DNA of 6,788 bases from Limiplasma sp036652695. GTDB taxonomy: Bacteria; Bacillota; Clostridia; Christensenellales; Aristaeellaceae. The stretch is taken from NCBI GenBank assembly GCA_036652695.1, contig JAVVVJ010000093.1, positions 1 to 6,788 on the forward strand, given 5' to 3'. How positions within the stretch are numbered: the stretch's first letter is position 1; every line of letters begins with the position of its first letter. Below, piece after piece: positions 5,461 through 6,788 of this stretch. The translations under genes were made by a program, and so were the position numbers. Below the pieces are notes generated by a model. That model was not told the origin of the DNA. It made no database searches and was given only the letters and a program-made list of their open reading frames with translations.

Positions 5461-6726
5461 ATGGAATTGAAAACCCTAGCACTGATTGGCGCGGGCGCGC
5501 GCGGACAGGATAGCTACGCGCCCTATGTTCTCTTTAACGGCCACGAGCTGCAATTTGTGGCTGTCGCCGAGCCAATCGCCGACCGCCGCGAGCGCTTCGT
5601 AAACACCTTCCACATTGATCCCGAGAACGTCTTTCATACGGATCAGGAGCTGTTTGCACGCCCGCGCCTAGCCGATGCGGTGCTCATTTGCACGCAGGAC
5701 GCACAGCACTATGAAATGGCGCTGCGGGCGATTGAGCTTGGCTACCACGTGATGCTTGAAAAGCCCATCAGCCCCAAGGCGGAGGAGTGTGTAAAGCTGC
5801 TGGCGTTTGCGCGTGCGCACGGCACGGATGTGCTGGTCTGCCACGTGCTGCGCTACACGGAATTCTATCGGCGCGTAAAGAGCGTTCTGCAAAGCGGCAT
5901 ACTGGGCGAGCTGGTTTCCGTGAACCATCAGGAAAACGTTGGCTACTGGCATTTCGCGCATAGCTTTGTGCGCGGAAACTGGCGTAACGAGGCCGCTTCC
6001 TCCCCCATGATTCTGGCAAAATGCTGCCATGACATGGATATTTTGGCTTGGCTTTTGGATGCGCGCCTAAAGACGGTTTCCTCCTTTGGCGGGCTTACCT
6101 ATTTCAAAAAAGAGAACGCGCCGGCTGGCGCGCCCATGCGCTGCACCGATGGCTGCCCGCACGCCGCGGACTGCCCCTTCTATGCCCCCAAGCTCTACCT
6201 GACCGAGAAAACGAGCTGGCCGACCTCCGTCATCTCGGATGATCCCAGCCTGCAAGCACGCATGCGCGCGCTTCGCGAAGGCCCCTATGGTCGCTGCGTA
6301 TTCCACTGCGATAACGATGTTGTGGATCATCAGGTTGCTTCCATGCTGTTCGAAAACGGTGTGACGCTTACCTTTACCGTGTGCGCATACAGCAATGCCT
6401 GCAACCGCACCATGAAGTTCATGGGCACCAAGGGTGAGCTTCGCGCCTCTATGGAGGATAACGTGCTTGAGGTAACGCTCTTTGGGCAGGGGCAGATGAC
6501 CGGCCAGCGGCTGGAATACCACCTGCACAAGGCGGAAACCGGGCATAGTGGCGGTGACGAGGGCATTATGCGGATGTTTGCGCAAACCCTACGCGACCCG
6601 AGCGATCACCCCCATGAGCTGGAGCAATCCGTACACAGCCATTTGATGGCCTTTGCGTGCGAGGCATCGCGGCACTCAGGTCAAACGGTGGAAATGGACG
6701 ATTTTGAAAAAACATTGATGCCGTAA
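5461..6726 (+). CDS. Gfo/Idh/MocA-family NAD(P)-dependent oxidoreductase with Cys-rich insert
   Basis: This 421-residue protein is a predicted cytoplasmic dehydrogenase; the family oxidises or reduces hydroxyl groups of sugars, inositols and related compounds with NAD(H) or NADP(H). The N-terminal Rossmann domain shows LIGAGARG (8-15, GxGxxG) after the first strand, and AVAEP (34-38) at the end of the second, where cofactor preference is set. The family's catalytic lysine is K101 in LEKPIS (99-104). The C-terminal domain has KCCHDMDILAWLL (187-199), matching the conserved H-x-x-D segment (H190, D193). A Cys-rich stretch (C228, C232, C238) and a second site C279-x-x-H282-C283 before NDVVDHQV (285-292) mark a particular subgroup of about 420 residues, longer than the usual 330-390. 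FMGTKGELRAS (320-330) is the typical late strand-turn. Its substrate is unknown. Position behind the importer suggests, but does not show, that it acts on the imported compound. Confidence 0.9.
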   Translation: MELKTLALIGAGARGQDSYAPYVLFNGHELQFVAVAEPIADRRERFVNTFHIDPENVFHTDQELFARPRLADAVLICTQDAQHYEMALRAIELGYHVMLEKPISPKAEECVKLLAFARAHGTDVLVCHVLRYTEFYRRVKSVLQSGILGELVSVNHQENVGYWHFAHSFVRGNWRNEAASSPMILAKCCHDMDILAWLLDARLKTVSSFGGLTYFKKENAPAGAPMRCTDGCPHAADCPFYAPKLYLTEKTSWPTSVISDDPSLQARMRALREGPYGRCVFHCDNDVVDHQVASMLFENGVTLTFTVCAYSNACNRTMKFMGTKGELRASMEDNVLEVTLFGQGQMTGQRLEYHLHKAETGHSGGDEGIMRMFAQTLRDPSDHPHELEQSVHSHLMAFACEASRHSGQTVEMDDFEKTLMP

Positions 6727-6755
6727 GCAAGCTCTTATACTAATCTAAGTCTAAA

Positions 6756-6788
6756 ATGCAACGCAGCTATGAGCAGATTTTGTTCGTG
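6756..6788 (+). CDS. Possible start of a further gene, cut by the window end
   Basis: An ATG at 6756, 29 bases after the oxidoreductase stop, opens a frame that reads MQRSYEQILFV and remains open to the last base. No clear ribosome binding site precedes it; the upstream bases are AT-rich (TAATCTAAGTCTAAA). Eleven codons are too few to identify a protein. Another ATG at 6769 in a different frame is an alternative. Confidence 0.2.
   Translation, partial: MQRSYEQILFV

Noticed and set aside
6715..6741. TTGATG and TATACT boxes near the end of the oxidoreductase gene, considered as a promoter for a downstream gene.
   Set aside because: The spacing is only 15 bases, the -35 lies in coding sequence, and the downstream gene is itself uncertain.

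Overview
The window looks like chromosomal DNA of a moderately GC-rich anaerobic Clostridia-type Bacillota. A gut Oscillospirales or Christensenellales lineage is the best guess, but that is inference. The supporting signs are AGGAGG-type ribosome binding sites, sigma-A style TTGnnn-N17-TATnAT promoters, a flavodoxin-plus-2[4Fe-4S] EFR1-type ferredoxin typical of strict anaerobes, and a Clostridia-style secretion signal on the binding protein. All real genes read left to right on the + strand.

Layout. Bases 1-143 hold a GC-rich palindrome, a degenerate 24-bp tandem repeat and a second short palindrome, with no convincing gene. A complete EFR1-type ferredoxin follows (150-914). After an AT-rich gap with a good promoter (959-987) comes a three-gene ABC importer: a secreted solute-binding protein (1064-2263), an ATPase of the PotA/FbpC/UgpC class (2356-3381), and a double-length permease carrying two fused membrane domains (3394-5355). 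A strong stem-loop without a U-tract sits between the binding-protein and ATPase genes. A second, very good promoter (5390-5418), with a perfect 10-bp palindrome in its spacer, precedes a Gfo/Idh/MocA-family NAD(P)-dependent oxidoreductase (5461-6726). The last 62 bases are AT-rich and contain a possible start of a further gene that runs off the end. No stretch without a gene exceeds 300 bases.

How the genes may work together. The binding protein, ATPase and fused permease form one complete importer, with one ATPase gene expected to supply both nucleotide-binding subunits. Importers of this architecture are often annotated as ferric iron transporters by homology, but the family also handles polyamines, thiamine and sugar phosphates (for example AfuABC). 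The co-oriented oxidoreductase, whose family mostly acts on sugars, polyols and inositols, makes a carbohydrate-type or phosphorylated substrate plausible. That substrate assignment is inference only. I see no CRISPR array, insertion sequence, phage gene, tRNA or rRNA. Overall this is a fairly ordinary metabolic and transport region with a few regulatory and structural points worth checking.
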